Shown: piece after piece, positions 49,864 to 58,207 of the stretch
How positions within the stretch are numbered: the first letter of the stretch is position 1
Layout: every line of letters starts with the position of its first letter
Position numbers and translations under genes: made by a program
The notes under the pieces: model-generated
The model's input: only the letters and a program-made list of their open reading frames with translations
The model's database searches: none
Told to the model about the DNA's origin: nothing
Source: an uncultured Oscillibacter sp.
GTDB lineage: Bacteria > Bacillota > Clostridia > Oscillospirales > Oscillospiraceae
Length of the DNA stretch: 64,000 nt
NCBI RefSeq assembly: GCF_910584465.1
Contig: NZ_CAJUBK010000001.1
Coordinates: 1 to 64,000 of the forward strand
Reading direction: 5' to 3'

Positions 49864-50577
49864 ATGGTAGGATCAGAAAGCGCCCTCATCGAATTGAAGG
49901 ACGTGGAGATGGAATACGACAACGGGACCCGGGCGATCCAGGGGATCTCCCTGCGGATCGACCCCGGCGAGTTCGTCTTCCTGGTGGGCCCCTCCGGCTC
50001 CGGCAAGTCCACCATCATCAAGCTGCTCACCGGCGAGGTGGAGCCCAGCGCGGGCCGTGTCCGGGTCAACGGCTTCTCCACCCGGAACATCTCCGAGCGG
50101 CAGATCCCCCTGATGCGCCGGACCCTGGGGGTCATCTTCCAGGACTTCCGCCTGATCGAGAAGAAGACGGTCTACGACAACCTGGCCTTCGTCATGCGGG
50201 CGGTGGGGGCCTCCGTCAAGGAGAGCCGCAAGCGCATCCCCTACGTCCTGCAGCTGGTGGGCCTGGAGAAGAAGGCCCACAGCTATCCGGACGAGCTCTC
50301 CGGCGGAGAGCAGCAGCGGGTGGCCATCGCCCGGGCCCTGGTGAACAACCCGGCCACCATCATCGCCGACGAGCCCACCGGCAACCTCGATCCGGAGCGG
50401 TCCCTGGAGCTGATGGACCTTCTGGTGAAGATCAATGAGCTGGGCACCACCATGGTGGTGGTGACCCATGAGAAGGACCTGGTGGACCGCTTCGGCAAGC
50501 GGGTGGTCACGATCGATTCCGGCCGGGTGATCAACGACAGCGTCGGCGGCTATGTGGGAGGACACATCCATGGGTAA
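49864..50577 (+). CDS. ftsE: Cell division ATP-binding protein FtsE
   Basis: ABC ATPase (237 aa) that with FtsX transmits cytoplasmic signals to a periplasmic/extracellular murein hydrolase. Walker A GPSGSGKST, Q-loop FQDFRL, signature LSGGEQQR, Walker B TIIADEPTGNLD and the His switch VVVTHEKD are intact. Start behind TTGGAGG. Overlaps ftsX by 8 bases. Confidence 0.97.
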   Translation: MVGSESALIELKDVEMEYDNGTRAIQGISLRIDPGEFVFLVGPSGSGKSTIIKLLTGEVEPSAGRVRVNGFSTRNISERQIPLMRRTLGVIFQDFRLIEKKTVYDNLAFVMRAVGASVKESRKRIPYVLQLVGLEKKAHSYPDELSGGEQQRVAIARALVNNPATIIADEPTGNLDPERSLELMDLLVKINELGTTMVVVTHEKDLVDRFGKRVVTIDSGRVINDSVGGYVGGHIHG

Positions 50578-51451
50578 GCACAATTTCGGATACTTCGTCC
50601 ATGAGGGCTTCTCCAATATGTTCAGCCACGGCTTCATGAGCTTCGCCGCCATCGGCATCACCGTGGCCTGCCTGCTGATCATGGGGACCTTCACCCTGGT
50701 GGCGGTGAACGCGAACGGGCTCTTGGAGGACCTGGAGCAGGAGAACGAGATGCTGGCCTTCGTGGAGGAGGACCATCCGGATCCCCAGGGCCTGCAGAGC
50801 CGGCTGGAGGCCATCCCCAACGTGGAGTCTGCCGCGTTCATCAGCCGGCAGGAGGCCATGGAGAGCTTCCTGGAGGACTACCCGGACGAGGACATGTTCA
50901 AGGACCTGGACCCGCAGATCCTGCGGGACCGGTTCTCCATACGGGTCCTGGACCTGGAGCAGATCTCCAAGACCAAGGAGGCCGTGGAGGCCGTGGACGG
51001 CATCGCCCACGCCAACGCCTCCGAGGCGGTGGCGGAGGGCTTCATCACCATCCGGAACGTGGCGACGGTGGTGTGCATCGCGCTGATCGCCATCTTGTTC
51101 CTGGTGTCGGTGTTCATCATCTCCAACACGATCCGCCTCACCACCTTCGACCGGCGGGAGGAGATCGCCATCATGCGGATGGTGGGCGCGACCAACGGCT
51201 TCATCCGCTGGCCCTTCGTCTATGAGGGGTCCCTGCTGGGCTTCCTGGGGGCGGCCATCGCCTTTTTGATGCAGTGGGGCCTTTACGAGGCGGTGGCGAA
51301 GGGCGTGAGCACCAGCGACGTCCTGCAGCTCATCGACGTGATCCCCTTCCGGGAGCTGTGGGCGCCGGTGGCGGCCTCCTTCGCGGGGGCGGGGATCTTG
51401 ATCGGCGTGGGGGGGAGCCTCTCCGCCATCCGGAAATACTTACAGGTCTGA
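50570..51451 (+). CDS. ftsX: Cell division protein FtsX
   Basis: Membrane partner of FtsE (293 aa): four transmembrane segments (about 22-44, 165-190, 215-240, 262-285) and a large extracellular loop between the first two (about 45-160), which in other bacteria binds PcsB/EnvC-type proteins. Ribosome site GGGAGG. Followed after 10 bases by exactly such a coiled-coil hydrolase. Confidence 0.96.
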   Translation: MGKHNFGYFVHEGFSNMFSHGFMSFAAIGITVACLLIMGTFTLVAVNANGLLEDLEQENEMLAFVEEDHPDPQGLQSRLEAIPNVESAAFISRQEAMESFLEDYPDEDMFKDLDPQILRDRFSIRVLDLEQISKTKEAVEAVDGIAHANASEAVAEGFITIRNVATVVCIALIAILFLVSVFIISNTIRLTTFDRREEIAIMRMVGATNGFIRWPFVYEGSLLGFLGAAIAFLMQWGLYEAVAKGVSTSDVLQLIDVIPFRELWAPVAASFAGAGILIGVGGSLSAIRKYLQV

Positions 51452-51461
51452 GGAGGACGGC

Positions 51462-52703
51462 ATGCGGGATAAGCGAAGGTTCGGATGGCTCTGCCGGTCC
51501 CTGCCGCTTTTGGCGCTGGCGCTGCTGCTGACGCTGGGCTCCCTGCCCACGCCCGCCGCGGCGGTGACCCAGGCGGACATCGACGCGCTGAAGAGCGACG
51601 CCAAGGACATCGCCCAGGAGAAGAAGGACATCCAGGCCCAGATCGACAAGCTGTCCACGGACATCAGCACCACCATGGAGCGCAAGCGCCTCCTGGACAG
51701 CCAGATCGGCCTGACGGAGGGCGAGATCGCCAACAAGGAAGAGGAGATCGCCGTCTACGCGGATCTGATCGTCCAGACGGAGGCGGAGCTGGCGGACGCC
51801 GAGGCCCGGGAAGCGGCGCAGTACGAGCTTTTTTGCAAGCGCGTCCGGGCCATGGAGGAGCAGGGGAAGGTGGAGTACTGGTCCGTGCTGTTCCGGGCGG
51901 ACAGCTTCTCGGACCTCCTGGGCCGGCTGGACATCATCAATGAGATCATGGAGTATGACCAGCGGGTCATCAGCAATCTGAAGGAGCTCCAGGCCCTCAC
52001 CGCCGGGAAGAAGGCGGAGCTGGAGGGGCAGAAGGCCGCGTCGGAGGCGGCGAAGGCGGAGCTGGAGGGGAAGAAGCGGGACCTCGCCGCCCAGCGGGAC
52101 GCCGCCAACGCCCTGGTCGCGAAGCTGCGCCAGCAGCAGCAGGCGCAGGAGGATGCCCTGGATGACCTGTCCGACGAGGAGGAGGCGGTCCAGTCCCGCA
52201 TCAAGGAACTGACCCGGAAGATGGCGGAGGAGGAAGCGGCCCGCCGGGCCGCGGCGGGACAGTCTGCCCCCGCCTCCAATCCCGGCGGGTACATCTGGCC
52301 GGTGAGCAGCCATTACATCACCTCCACCGTGGGCGGCCGGGCCTCTCCCGGCGGCATCGGGTCCACCAACCACAAGGGCACCGACATCGGCCGGGTGGGC
52401 TACGACAGCACCATCTACGCCGCCAAAGCGGGGACGGTCCTGATCTCCGAGTATTCCAAGTCCTACGGGAATTACGTGGTCCTCTACCACGGCAGCGGCA
52501 ACACCACGCTCTACGCCCATATGAGCAGCCGGAAGGTCAGCGTGGGCCAGTCGGTGCGGCAGGGCGACGTCCTGGGGATCACCGGCTCCACCGGCAACTC
52601 CACGGGGCCCCACCTCCATTTCGAGATCAAGGAGAACGACGCGATCGTCGATCCCCTGGCCAAGGGGTATCTGACCGGATATACGCTGTCCGGGTCGGCA
52701 TGA
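51462..52703 (+). CDS. PcsB/EnvC-like murein hydrolase (activator) with M23 domain
   Basis: 413 residues: signal peptide (about 1-35, ending PTPAAAV), long coiled coil (about 36-250, repeated EKKDIQAQIDKL and AELEGQKAASEAAKAELEG units), and C-terminal M23 domain (about 280-400) with HKGTDIG, YAHM and GPHLHFEI ligands. This is the third part of the FtsEX machine: FtsX movement is thought to release the coiled coil and activate the hydrolase. All M23 ligands seem present, so it may be enzymatically active rather than only an activator. Confidence 0.92.
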   Translation: MRDKRRFGWLCRSLPLLALALLLTLGSLPTPAAAVTQADIDALKSDAKDIAQEKKDIQAQIDKLSTDISTTMERKRLLDSQIGLTEGEIANKEEEIAVYADLIVQTEAELADAEAREAAQYELFCKRVRAMEEQGKVEYWSVLFRADSFSDLLGRLDIINEIMEYDQRVISNLKELQALTAGKKAELEGQKAASEAAKAELEGKKRDLAAQRDAANALVAKLRQQQQAQEDALDDLSDEEEAVQSRIKELTRKMAEEEAARRAAAGQSAPASNPGGYIWPVSSHYITSTVGGRASPGGIGSTNHKGTDIGRVGYDSTIYAAKAGTVLISEYSKSYGNYVVLYHGSGNTTLYAHMSSRKVSVGQSVRQGDVLGITGSTGNSTGPHLHFEIKENDAIVDPLAKGYLTGYTLSGSA

Positions 52704-52708
52704 TCCAG

Positions 52709-52737
52709 CCTCCCGCCCCATATCATGGGGCGGGAGG
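52709..52737 (+). terminator. Terminator after the ftsEX-pcsB operon
   Basis: Perfect 13-bp stem CCTCCCGCCCCAT/ATGGGGCGGGAGG, ATC loop, followed by TAGTGTTTTTA. Its 3' arm doubles as the ribosome site region (GGGAGG) of the next gene, so folding may limit that gene's translation. Confidence 0.75.
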
Positions 52738-52747
52738 TAGTGTTTTT

Positions 52748-53476
52748 ATGGTTGGTTACTTGGCATGGGCGGAGCCCGGACGCGGACAGCGGAGCGTCCG
52801 TTTGGAGGAGCGGATCGTCCTCCGGATGCGGTTTTTACAGGCGGGGATCGTGAAGGGCCTCCATCAGGCGGTGACCCGCCGCCGGGTGCTGGCGGCGGGG
52901 AAGAAGCTGCGCAAGCGCGGCGTGGCGCAGGTGGTCCTGCCGGAGGAGTTCCCTTACAAGGAGCAGCTGGCACGGTGCGGCCTGCGGCCGGTCAGCACCC
53001 TGGCCCTCCGGCGGGCCCTGGCGGCGGATTGGGTCTGGTCGGGGCTGGGGGCGGAGGGCCGGACGGCGGCCGGGGCCCGGGTGGCCGTGACGGCGGCGGC
53101 GCTGACGGGGGAGGTGGTCCGCACGGTGACGGAGCTGGCCCTCCGGCACCGCTATGTGCTGCTGGACCTGCCCTACGGCGGGGAGGAGCTGTGCCGCCAG
53201 CTGCGGCGGGAGTACGGGGTGTCGCTGCTGCTGGGGCCGGACCGGGAGCAGCTGGAGGGGGCGGAGGCGCTGGTCCTCTTCGATCGGCGGCCGGACCTCT
53301 CTTTGGCGAACCCCGTGGCCCTGCGGCTCTACGACGAGGAGCAGGCCCTGCCGCCCCTGGCCCTGCCGCCGGGCATGGAGGAGGCGGTCCCTCCGGGCGT
53401 GGACCGGGGCCAGCTGCTGGCGGTCCTCCGGGAGGCGGGGGCCCTCAAGCGGGAGCAGATCGCCCTGGGCGGATAA
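52748..53476 (+). CDS. Protein of unknown function between pcsB and greA
   Basis: 242 residues, rich in Leu, Arg and Gly, without signal peptide or transmembrane segment. Two alpha/beta-like halves are suggested by alternating hydrophobic strands (for example HRYVLLDLPYGGEELC and AEALVLFDRRPDLSLANPVALRLYD). I do not recognise the family. ATG 52748 is ten bases after GGGAGG; the ribosome site lies in the terminator stem upstream. Codon use matches neighbouring genes. Confidence 0.7.
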   Translation: MVGYLAWAEPGRGQRSVRLEERIVLRMRFLQAGIVKGLHQAVTRRRVLAAGKKLRKRGVAQVVLPEEFPYKEQLARCGLRPVSTLALRRALAADWVWSGLGAEGRTAAGARVAVTAAALTGEVVRTVTELALRHRYVLLDLPYGGEELCRQLRREYGVSLLLGPDREQLEGAEALVLFDRRPDLSLANPVALRLYDEEQALPPLALPPGMEEAVPPGVDRGQLLAVLREAGALKREQIALGG

Positions 53477-53495
53477 AATGACCCGGCCGGGAGGC

Positions 53496-53524
53496 TTGAC
53501 ATTCGGAGGGTCCTTCTATATAAT
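53496..53524 (+). promoter_or_regulatory. Consensus sigma-A promoter of greA
   Basis: TTGACA (53496-53501), 17 bases, TATAAT (53519-53524); a perfect match. Confidence 0.92.
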
Positions 53525-53596
53525 ATCGATTTGTGAAATCACGCCGCAGGGGGGACCCTCCGGCGTGAAGCATATCGAAGGAAGGGACTACCGAAC

Positions 53597-54067
53597 ATGG
53601 CAAAAGGGTATAAGATGAGTCAGGCTCGCTATGACGAGCTGCAGGAGGAACTGAATTACCTCAAGACCACCCGTTCCGACGAGGTGGCGGAGCAGATCAA
53701 GGTCGCCCGGGGCTTCGGCGATCTGAGCGAGAACAGCGAATACGACGAGGCCAAGAACGAGCAGGGCAAGCTGTATTCCCACATCGCCGAGGTGGAGGAG
53801 ATCTTGCAGCATGCGGTCATCGTGGACGAGAGCAGCAGCACGGACGTGGTGGCGATCGGCTGCAAGGTGACGGTGGCCGGGGCGGACGGGAAGGCCCTGC
53901 CGGTCTACACCATCGTGGGCTCTCAGGAGTCCGACCCCATGCACGGCATCATCTCGGAGGAATCCCCCTTCGGCAAGGCCCTGATCGGCGCGAAGGAAGG
54001 GGATGCCGTCACCGTGGAGGCGCCCAGGGGGAACATCCGCTACACCGTTTTGAAGATCGAGCGCTGA
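53597..54067 (+). CDS. greA: Transcription elongation factor GreA
   Basis: 156 residues. N-terminal coiled coil that reaches into the RNA polymerase secondary channel, with the conserved acidic tip motif GDLSENSEYDEAK, and C-terminal FKBP-like domain (VTVEAPRGNIRYTVLKIE). Rescues backtracked complexes. greA-lysS order is common in Clostridia. Confidence 0.97.
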   Translation: MAKGYKMSQARYDELQEELNYLKTTRSDEVAEQIKVARGFGDLSENSEYDEAKNEQGKLYSHIAEVEEILQHAVIVDESSSTDVVAIGCKVTVAGADGKALPVYTIVGSQESDPMHGIISEESPFGKALIGAKEGDAVTVEAPRGNIRYTVLKIER

Positions 54068-54092
54068 GCCGCTCCCCCTCCGGGGGAGCGGC
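54068..54092 (+). terminator. Hairpin between greA and lysS
   Basis: 11-bp stem GCCGCTCCCCC/GGGGGAGCGGC directly after the greA stop; no T-run, so probably only partial termination before lysS. Confidence 0.55.
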
Positions 54093-54106
54093 CGGGAGAG
54101 CGCCCG

Positions 54107-54130
54107 GGCCCTCGGCCGGAGCGGCGGCGG
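54107..54130. repeat. 24-bp dispersed repeat, copy 2
   Basis: Identical to 8650-8673 and again intergenic (greA-lysS), 26 bases before the lysS start. Confidence 0.7.
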
Positions 54131-54155
54131 AATGCTTACGATAAGGAGAGAGAGC

Positions 54156-55655
54156 ATGGCTGAACGAATGAAGGACCAGCAGCCCGAGCAGGATCTGAGC
54201 CAGCAGACGAAGGTCCGCCGGGAGAAGCTGGCGGAGCTCCAGGCGGCGGGGGAGGACCCCTTCCAGCGGACCCGGTTCGATTGGGACGCCACGTCCCGTC
54301 AGATCAAGGACGACTTCGACGCCATGGAGGGCAGGCCCGTCAAGGTGGCGGGCCGCCTCATGAGCAAGCGGGGCATGGGCAAGGTGAGCTTCTGCGACCT
54401 CCAGGACCGGGACGGCCGCATCCAGCTCTACGCCCGGCAGGACGAGATGGACGAGGCGGTCTATAAGAAGTTCAAGAAGTTCGACATCGGCGACATCGTC
54501 GGCGTGGACGGCGAGGTCTTCCGCACCCAGCGGGGGGAGATGAGCGTCCGGGCGAAAAACATCACCCTGCTGAGCAAGTCCCTGCTGCCCCTGCCGGAGA
54601 AGTTCCACGGCCTCCGGGACAAGGAGCTCCGTTACCGCCAGCGGTATGTGGATCTGATGATGGACCCGGACGTGAAGCGGAACTTCCAGATCCGCTCCCG
54701 GTTCATCCAGTCCATGCGCCGCTACCTGGACGAGCGGGGCTATATCGAGGTGGAGACCCCCGTGCTGAACACCCTGGCGGGCGGCGCGGCGGCCCGGCCC
54801 TTCGTCACCCACCACAACACGCTGGACATCGATATGTACATGCGCATCGCCACGGAGCTGCCGCTGAAGCGGCTGATCGTGGGCGGCATGGACCGGGTGT
54901 ACGAGATCGGCCGCATCTTCCGCAACGAGGGCATGGATCCCAAGCATAACCCGGAGTTCACCACCGTGGAGCTGTATCAGGCGTACACGGACTTCCACGG
55001 CATGATGGACGTGGCGGAGGGCATCCTCTCCGGCGCGGCCAAGGAGATCCTGGGGACTTATCAGGTGGAGTGGCTGGGCCAGCAGATCGACCTGTCCCCC
55101 GGCTGGCGGCGGCTGACCATGATCGACGCCGTGCGGGAGTACGCGGGGGTGGACTTCGGCGCCGTCTCCGACGACGCTGGGGCCGTGGCCGCCGCCAAGG
55201 CCATCGGCGTGGAGCTGGCGGACACGGCGGACAAGACCTGGGGCAATGCCCTGTATGCCTGTTTCGACCAGAAGGTGGAGGGGAAGCTGATCCAGCCCAC
55301 CTTCATCACCATGTATCCGGTGGAGGTCTCCCCGCTGACCAAGCGGAGCCCCAAGGACCCCCGCCTGACGGAGCGCTTCGAGCTGTTCATCTGCTGCAGT
55401 GAGCTGGCCAACGCCTATTCGGAGCTGAACGATCCCATCGACCAGCGCCGCCGCTTCGAGAAGCAGGCGGAGCTCCGGGACCGGGGCGACGACGAGACGG
55501 AGATGCTGGACGAGGATTTCCTCACCGCCCTGGAGTACGGCATGCCCCCTACCGGCGGCATGGGCATGGGCATCGACCGCTGCGTCATGCTGCTGACCGG
55601 AGCGGACAGCATCCGGGACGTGATCTTGTTCCCCACGATGAAGCCGCTGGACTGA
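54156..55655 (+). CDS. lysS: Lysyl-tRNA synthetase, class II
   Basis: 499 residues: N-terminal OB-fold anticodon-binding domain (about 60-150, VKVAGRLMSKRGMGKVSFCDLQD) and class II catalytic core with motif 2 FRNEGMDPKHNPEFT and motif 3 GMGMGIDRCVML. Start 54156 behind AAGGAGAGAG. Confidence 0.98.
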   Translation: MAERMKDQQPEQDLSQQTKVRREKLAELQAAGEDPFQRTRFDWDATSRQIKDDFDAMEGRPVKVAGRLMSKRGMGKVSFCDLQDRDGRIQLYARQDEMDEAVYKKFKKFDIGDIVGVDGEVFRTQRGEMSVRAKNITLLSKSLLPLPEKFHGLRDKELRYRQRYVDLMMDPDVKRNFQIRSRFIQSMRRYLDERGYIEVETPVLNTLAGGAAARPFVTHHNTLDIDMYMRIATELPLKRLIVGGMDRVYEIGRIFRNEGMDPKHNPEFTTVELYQAYTDFHGMMDVAEGILSGAAKEILGTYQVEWLGQQIDLSPGWRRLTMIDAVREYAGVDFGAVSDDAGAVAAAKAIGVELADTADKTWGNALYACFDQKVEGKLIQPTFITMYPVEVSPLTKRSPKDPRLTERFELFICCSELANAYSELNDPIDQRRRFEKQAELRDRGDDETEMLDEDFLTALEYGMPPTGGMGMGIDRCVMLLTGADSIRDVILFPTMKPLD

Positions 55656-55779
55656 CCCTGGAGATAGGGGAGGGCCCCGCCGCATGCAGCGGCGGGGCCT
55701 GCTGTCCCCCGGGCCGGGAGATCTTCCCCATGGCGGCGCGGCTCCCCGGGGAGCGGGGGATGTTTTCCGGCGGTCCGTA

Positions 55780-55808
55780 TTGACGATCCCGTCCGCATCT
55801 GCTAGAAT
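55780..55808 (+). promoter_or_regulatory. Sigma-A promoter of the tyrS T-box transcript
   Basis: TTGACG (55780-55785), 17 bases, TAGAAT (55803-55808). Confidence 0.75.
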
Positions 55809-55814
55809 ACTCAT

Positions 55815-56088
55815 TACAGTGATGAAAAGGACCAGTACCCGTCACGATCCCCCCTCAAGAGAGCTCCCGGCTGGTGGAAGGGAGCGGGAGGCGGACGGCG
55901 AATACCCCTTGGAGCTGGCGCCCGAACGGGAGGGAGATCCCCAGTAGGCGCGCACCGGGTGCGCCCGTTACCGCGCCGCCGTGTGCCGGCACGGCATGAG
56001 GCGTCCGCCCGTGAGGACGGCGTGAACCAGAGGTGGTACCGCGGAAATGCTTTTCGCCCTCTGTCCCCATCGGGACGGGGGCGTTTTT
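55815..56088 (+). ncRNA. T-box leader, tyrosine-specific
   Basis: Transcriptional T-box riboswitch that senses uncharged tRNA-Tyr. The specifier loop GAATACC holds the tyrosine codon TAC at 55903-55905. The T-box sequence AGAGGTGGTACCGCGG is at 56029-56044, with the TGGT bulge (56034-56037) able to pair with tRNA ACCA. The competing terminator hairpin (56055-56083) ends in TTTTT (56084-56088). When tRNA-Tyr is uncharged the antiterminator wins and tyrS is expressed. Confidence 0.93.
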
Positions 56089-56122
56089 CGTTCCGAAAAA
56101 CACATCAAAAGGAGAATGAGAC

Positions 56123-57349
56123 ATGCAGATCTACGAAGAACTGAAGGCCCGGGGCCTGATCGCCCAAGTCACGGACGAGGAGGAGATCCGGGAGCTGGTG
56201 GACGGCGGCAAGGCCGTGTTCTACATCGGCTTCGACCCCACGGCGGACAGCCTCCATGTGGGCCACTTCATGGCCCTGTGCCTGATGAAGCGGCTGCAGA
56301 TGGCGGGGAACCGGCCCATCGCCCTGATCGGCGGCGGCACCGGCATGGTGGGCGACCCCTCCGGCCGGACGGACATGCGGCAGATGATGACCCCCGAGAC
56401 CATCCAGCACAACTGCGACTGCTTCAAAAAGCAGATGGAGCGCTTCATCGAGTTCGGTCCGGACAAGGCCATCATGGTGAACAACGCCGAGTGGCTGATG
56501 GAGCTGAACTATATCGAGCTGCTGCGGGAAGTGGGCGCGTGCTTCTCCGTGAACAACATGCTCCGGGCGGAGTGTTACAAGCAGCGGATGGAGAAGGGCC
56601 TGAGCTTCCTGGAGTTCAACTATATGATCATGCAGTCCTATGACTTCTACCATATGTTCCAGACCCTGGGCTGCAACATGCAGTTCGGCGGGGACGACCA
56701 GTGGAGCAACATGCTGGGCGGCACGGAGCTGATCCGCCGGAAGCTGGGCAAGGACGCCTACGCCATGACCATCACCCTGCTGATGAACTCCGAGGGCAAG
56801 AAGATGGGCAAGACCGCCAAGGGCGCGGTCTGGCTGGACCCCAACAAGACCAGCCCCTTCGAGTTCTACCAGTATTGGCGGAACGTGGGCGACGCGGACG
56901 TGCTGAAGTGCATCCGGATGCTGACCTTCCTGCCCCTGGAGCAGATCGACGAGATGGACCGCTGGGAGGGCAGCCAGCTGAACCGGGCCAAGGAGATCCT
57001 GGCTTACGAGCTGACCAAGCTGGTCCACGGCGGGGAGGAGGCGGAGAAGGCCCAGGAGACCGCCCGGGGCCTCTTCGCGGGGAGCGGCTCCACGGAGCAC
57101 ATGCCCTCTACGGAGCTGCCCGCCGCGAAGTTCGAGGACGGGAAGATCGGGGCCGTCGCGCTGCTGGTGGCCTGCGGTCTGTGCCCCTCCAACGGGGAGG
57201 CCCGGCGGCTGATCCAGCAGGGGGGCATGATGGTGGGCGACCGGAAGGTCACGGACATCGCCGCCGCCTTCGATCAGGCGGACTTCCAGGGGGAGGGCGT
57301 CATCATCAAAAAAGGCAAGAAGGTGTTCCACCGGGCCTATGTCCGGTGA
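56123..57349 (+). CDS. tyrS: Tyrosyl-tRNA synthetase
   Basis: 408 residues: class I catalytic domain with the HIGH variant HVGHF and KMSKS variant KKMGKT, then a C-terminal S4 RNA-binding domain (about 340-400, LLVACGLCPSNGEARRLIQQGG). Start behind AAAAGGAG, directly after the T-box terminator. Confidence 0.98.
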   Translation: MQIYEELKARGLIAQVTDEEEIRELVDGGKAVFYIGFDPTADSLHVGHFMALCLMKRLQMAGNRPIALIGGGTGMVGDPSGRTDMRQMMTPETIQHNCDCFKKQMERFIEFGPDKAIMVNNAEWLMELNYIELLREVGACFSVNNMLRAECYKQRMEKGLSFLEFNYMIMQSYDFYHMFQTLGCNMQFGGDDQWSNMLGGTELIRRKLGKDAYAMTITLLMNSEGKKMGKTAKGAVWLDPNKTSPFEFYQYWRNVGDADVLKCIRMLTFLPLEQIDEMDRWEGSQLNRAKEILAYELTKLVHGGEEAEKAQETARGLFAGSGSTEHMPSTELPAAKFEDGKIGAVALLVACGLCPSNGEARRLIQQGGMMVGDRKVTDIAAAFDQADFQGEGVIIKKGKKVFHRAYVR

Positions 57350-57355
57350 CCGGGG

Positions 57356-57383
57356 AAGGAGGGCGGGAGCCCTCCTTCCTTTT
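57356..57383 (+). terminator. Terminator after tyrS
   Basis: AAGGAGGGC-ggga-GCCCTCCTT stem followed by CCTTTT. Confidence 0.8.
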
Positions 57384-57390
57384 GACCGCT

Positions 57391-57426
57391 GAGGGAAGCG
57401 CCTGTCGTTCGACAGGCGCTTCCCTC
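57391..57426 (-). terminator. Second hairpin, end of the minus-strand membrane-protein gene
   Basis: 17-bp perfect arms (57391-57407/57410-57426), overlapping the stop codon of the minus gene by two bases. Confidence 0.7.
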
Positions 57427-57841
57427 ACATCTCCCGCTGATACCGCACCACCAGATAGACCTCCAGCGCGCTTTTCGCGACAAAGGTCACGATCGCCGCC
57501 AGGGTCACCCAAAGAGGCGCGTCGAAGCCCAGAGACACCCACGCCGCTGCGATGACGGCCCATTGCAGCACGTCTCCGGACAGGGCCTTGGCCCGGCGGC
57601 GGATGGCCACGTTCCGCTCGTCGGTCTCCTCGATCTCCTTCTTCCGGGCCTGGGCCGGGTCCTTCTGGTCCAGGTGCAGCATCAGCAGCTGTGTCAGCCC
57701 GATGGCGGCCATGCCGCTGCCGGAGCCCATCAGCGTGCTGCCCGCGCTGTCGGGGACCGTCCCCCTCAAAAGCAGCGACGCAGCGGCCAGGAACAGACCC
57801 ACGACGATGAAGCCAACGTACAGCGTCTTTTTCTTCTTCAT
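57425..57841 (-). CDS. Membrane protein coupled to an XRE regulator
   Basis: 138 residues with four hydrophobic segments (about 6-25, 40-56, 90-107, 111-130) and a charged cytoplasmic loop between the second and third (HLDQKDPAQARKKEIEETDERN). Matches in layout small membrane proteins that accompany XRE regulators in Firmicutes; function unknown. ATG overlaps the regulator stop (ATGA). Confidence 0.8.
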   Translation of the reverse strand: MKKKKTLYVGFIVVGLFLAAASLLLRGTVPDSAGSTLMGSGSGMAAIGLTQLLMLHLDQKDPAQARKKEIEETDERNVAIRRRAKALSGDVLQWAVIAAAWVSLGFDAPLWVTLAAIVTFVAKSALEVYLVVRYQREM

Positions 57842-58041
57842 GACGGCTCCTCCTCGTAAAGAAAGATCTCTTCGATCGCCACCCCGAAGTACCGGGACAG
57901 CTTGAACGCCAGCAGGATGGACGGGTTGTACCGCCCGTTCTCCAAGGACCCGATGGTCTGCCGGGAGACCGCCAGCGCGTCCGCCAGCTCCTCCTGCCGG
58001 AGCCCTCGGGCCTTCCGCAGCTCCTCCAGCCGGTTTTTCAT
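57838..58041 (-). CDS. XRE-family helix-turn-helix regulator
   Basis: 67 residues consisting of little more than a Cro/C1-type helix-turn-helix (RLEELRKARGLRQEELADALAVSRQTIGSLENGRYNPS). Start 58041 behind AGAGGAGG. The usual short regulator of a regulator/membrane-protein pair. A perfect palindrome just upstream probably is its own operator. Confidence 0.9.
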   Translation of the reverse strand: MKNRLEELRKARGLRQEELADALAVSRQTIGSLENGRYNPSILLAFKLSRYFGVAIEEIFLYEEEPS

Positions 58042-58062
58042 GGACGACCTCCTCTCAAGGGC

Positions 58063-58129
58063 GATGGAAAGCCTGCTTTCCATCACGAGGATACCACGTC
58101 CCGGGCAAGATGTCAAGCGCGCTTTCCAT
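58063..58129 (-). promoter_or_regulatory. Promoter and operators of the XRE/membrane-protein operon
   Basis: Minus strand TTGACA (58116-58111), 17 bases, TATCCT (58093-58088). A perfect 10-bp palindrome GATGGAAAGC-ct-GCTTTCCATC (58063-58072/58075-58084) lies just downstream of the -10. A further half-site, GCTTTCCAT (58121-58129), lies just upstream of the -35. Confidence 0.8.
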
Positions 58130-58149
58130 AAAAATTTTTGGACAGACGG

Positions 58150-58180
58150 TCATAGAGTGGGACGGGCCCTCATAGAGTGG
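58150..58180 (+). promoter_or_regulatory. Direct repeat TCATAGAGTGG upstream of spoIIIAA; candidate sigma-E promoter
   Basis: TCATAGAGTGG at 58150-58160 and 58170-58180, 20-base period. With spacing 14, the first copy can act as a -35 (TCATAGA, 5/7 to KMATATT) and the second as a -10 (CATAGAGT, 6/8 to CATACAHT). spoIIIA of B. subtilis is sigma-E dependent. Confidence 0.4.
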
Positions 58181-58207
58181 AGTAACGAAAGGAAGGGGGG
58201 ACCTCCC

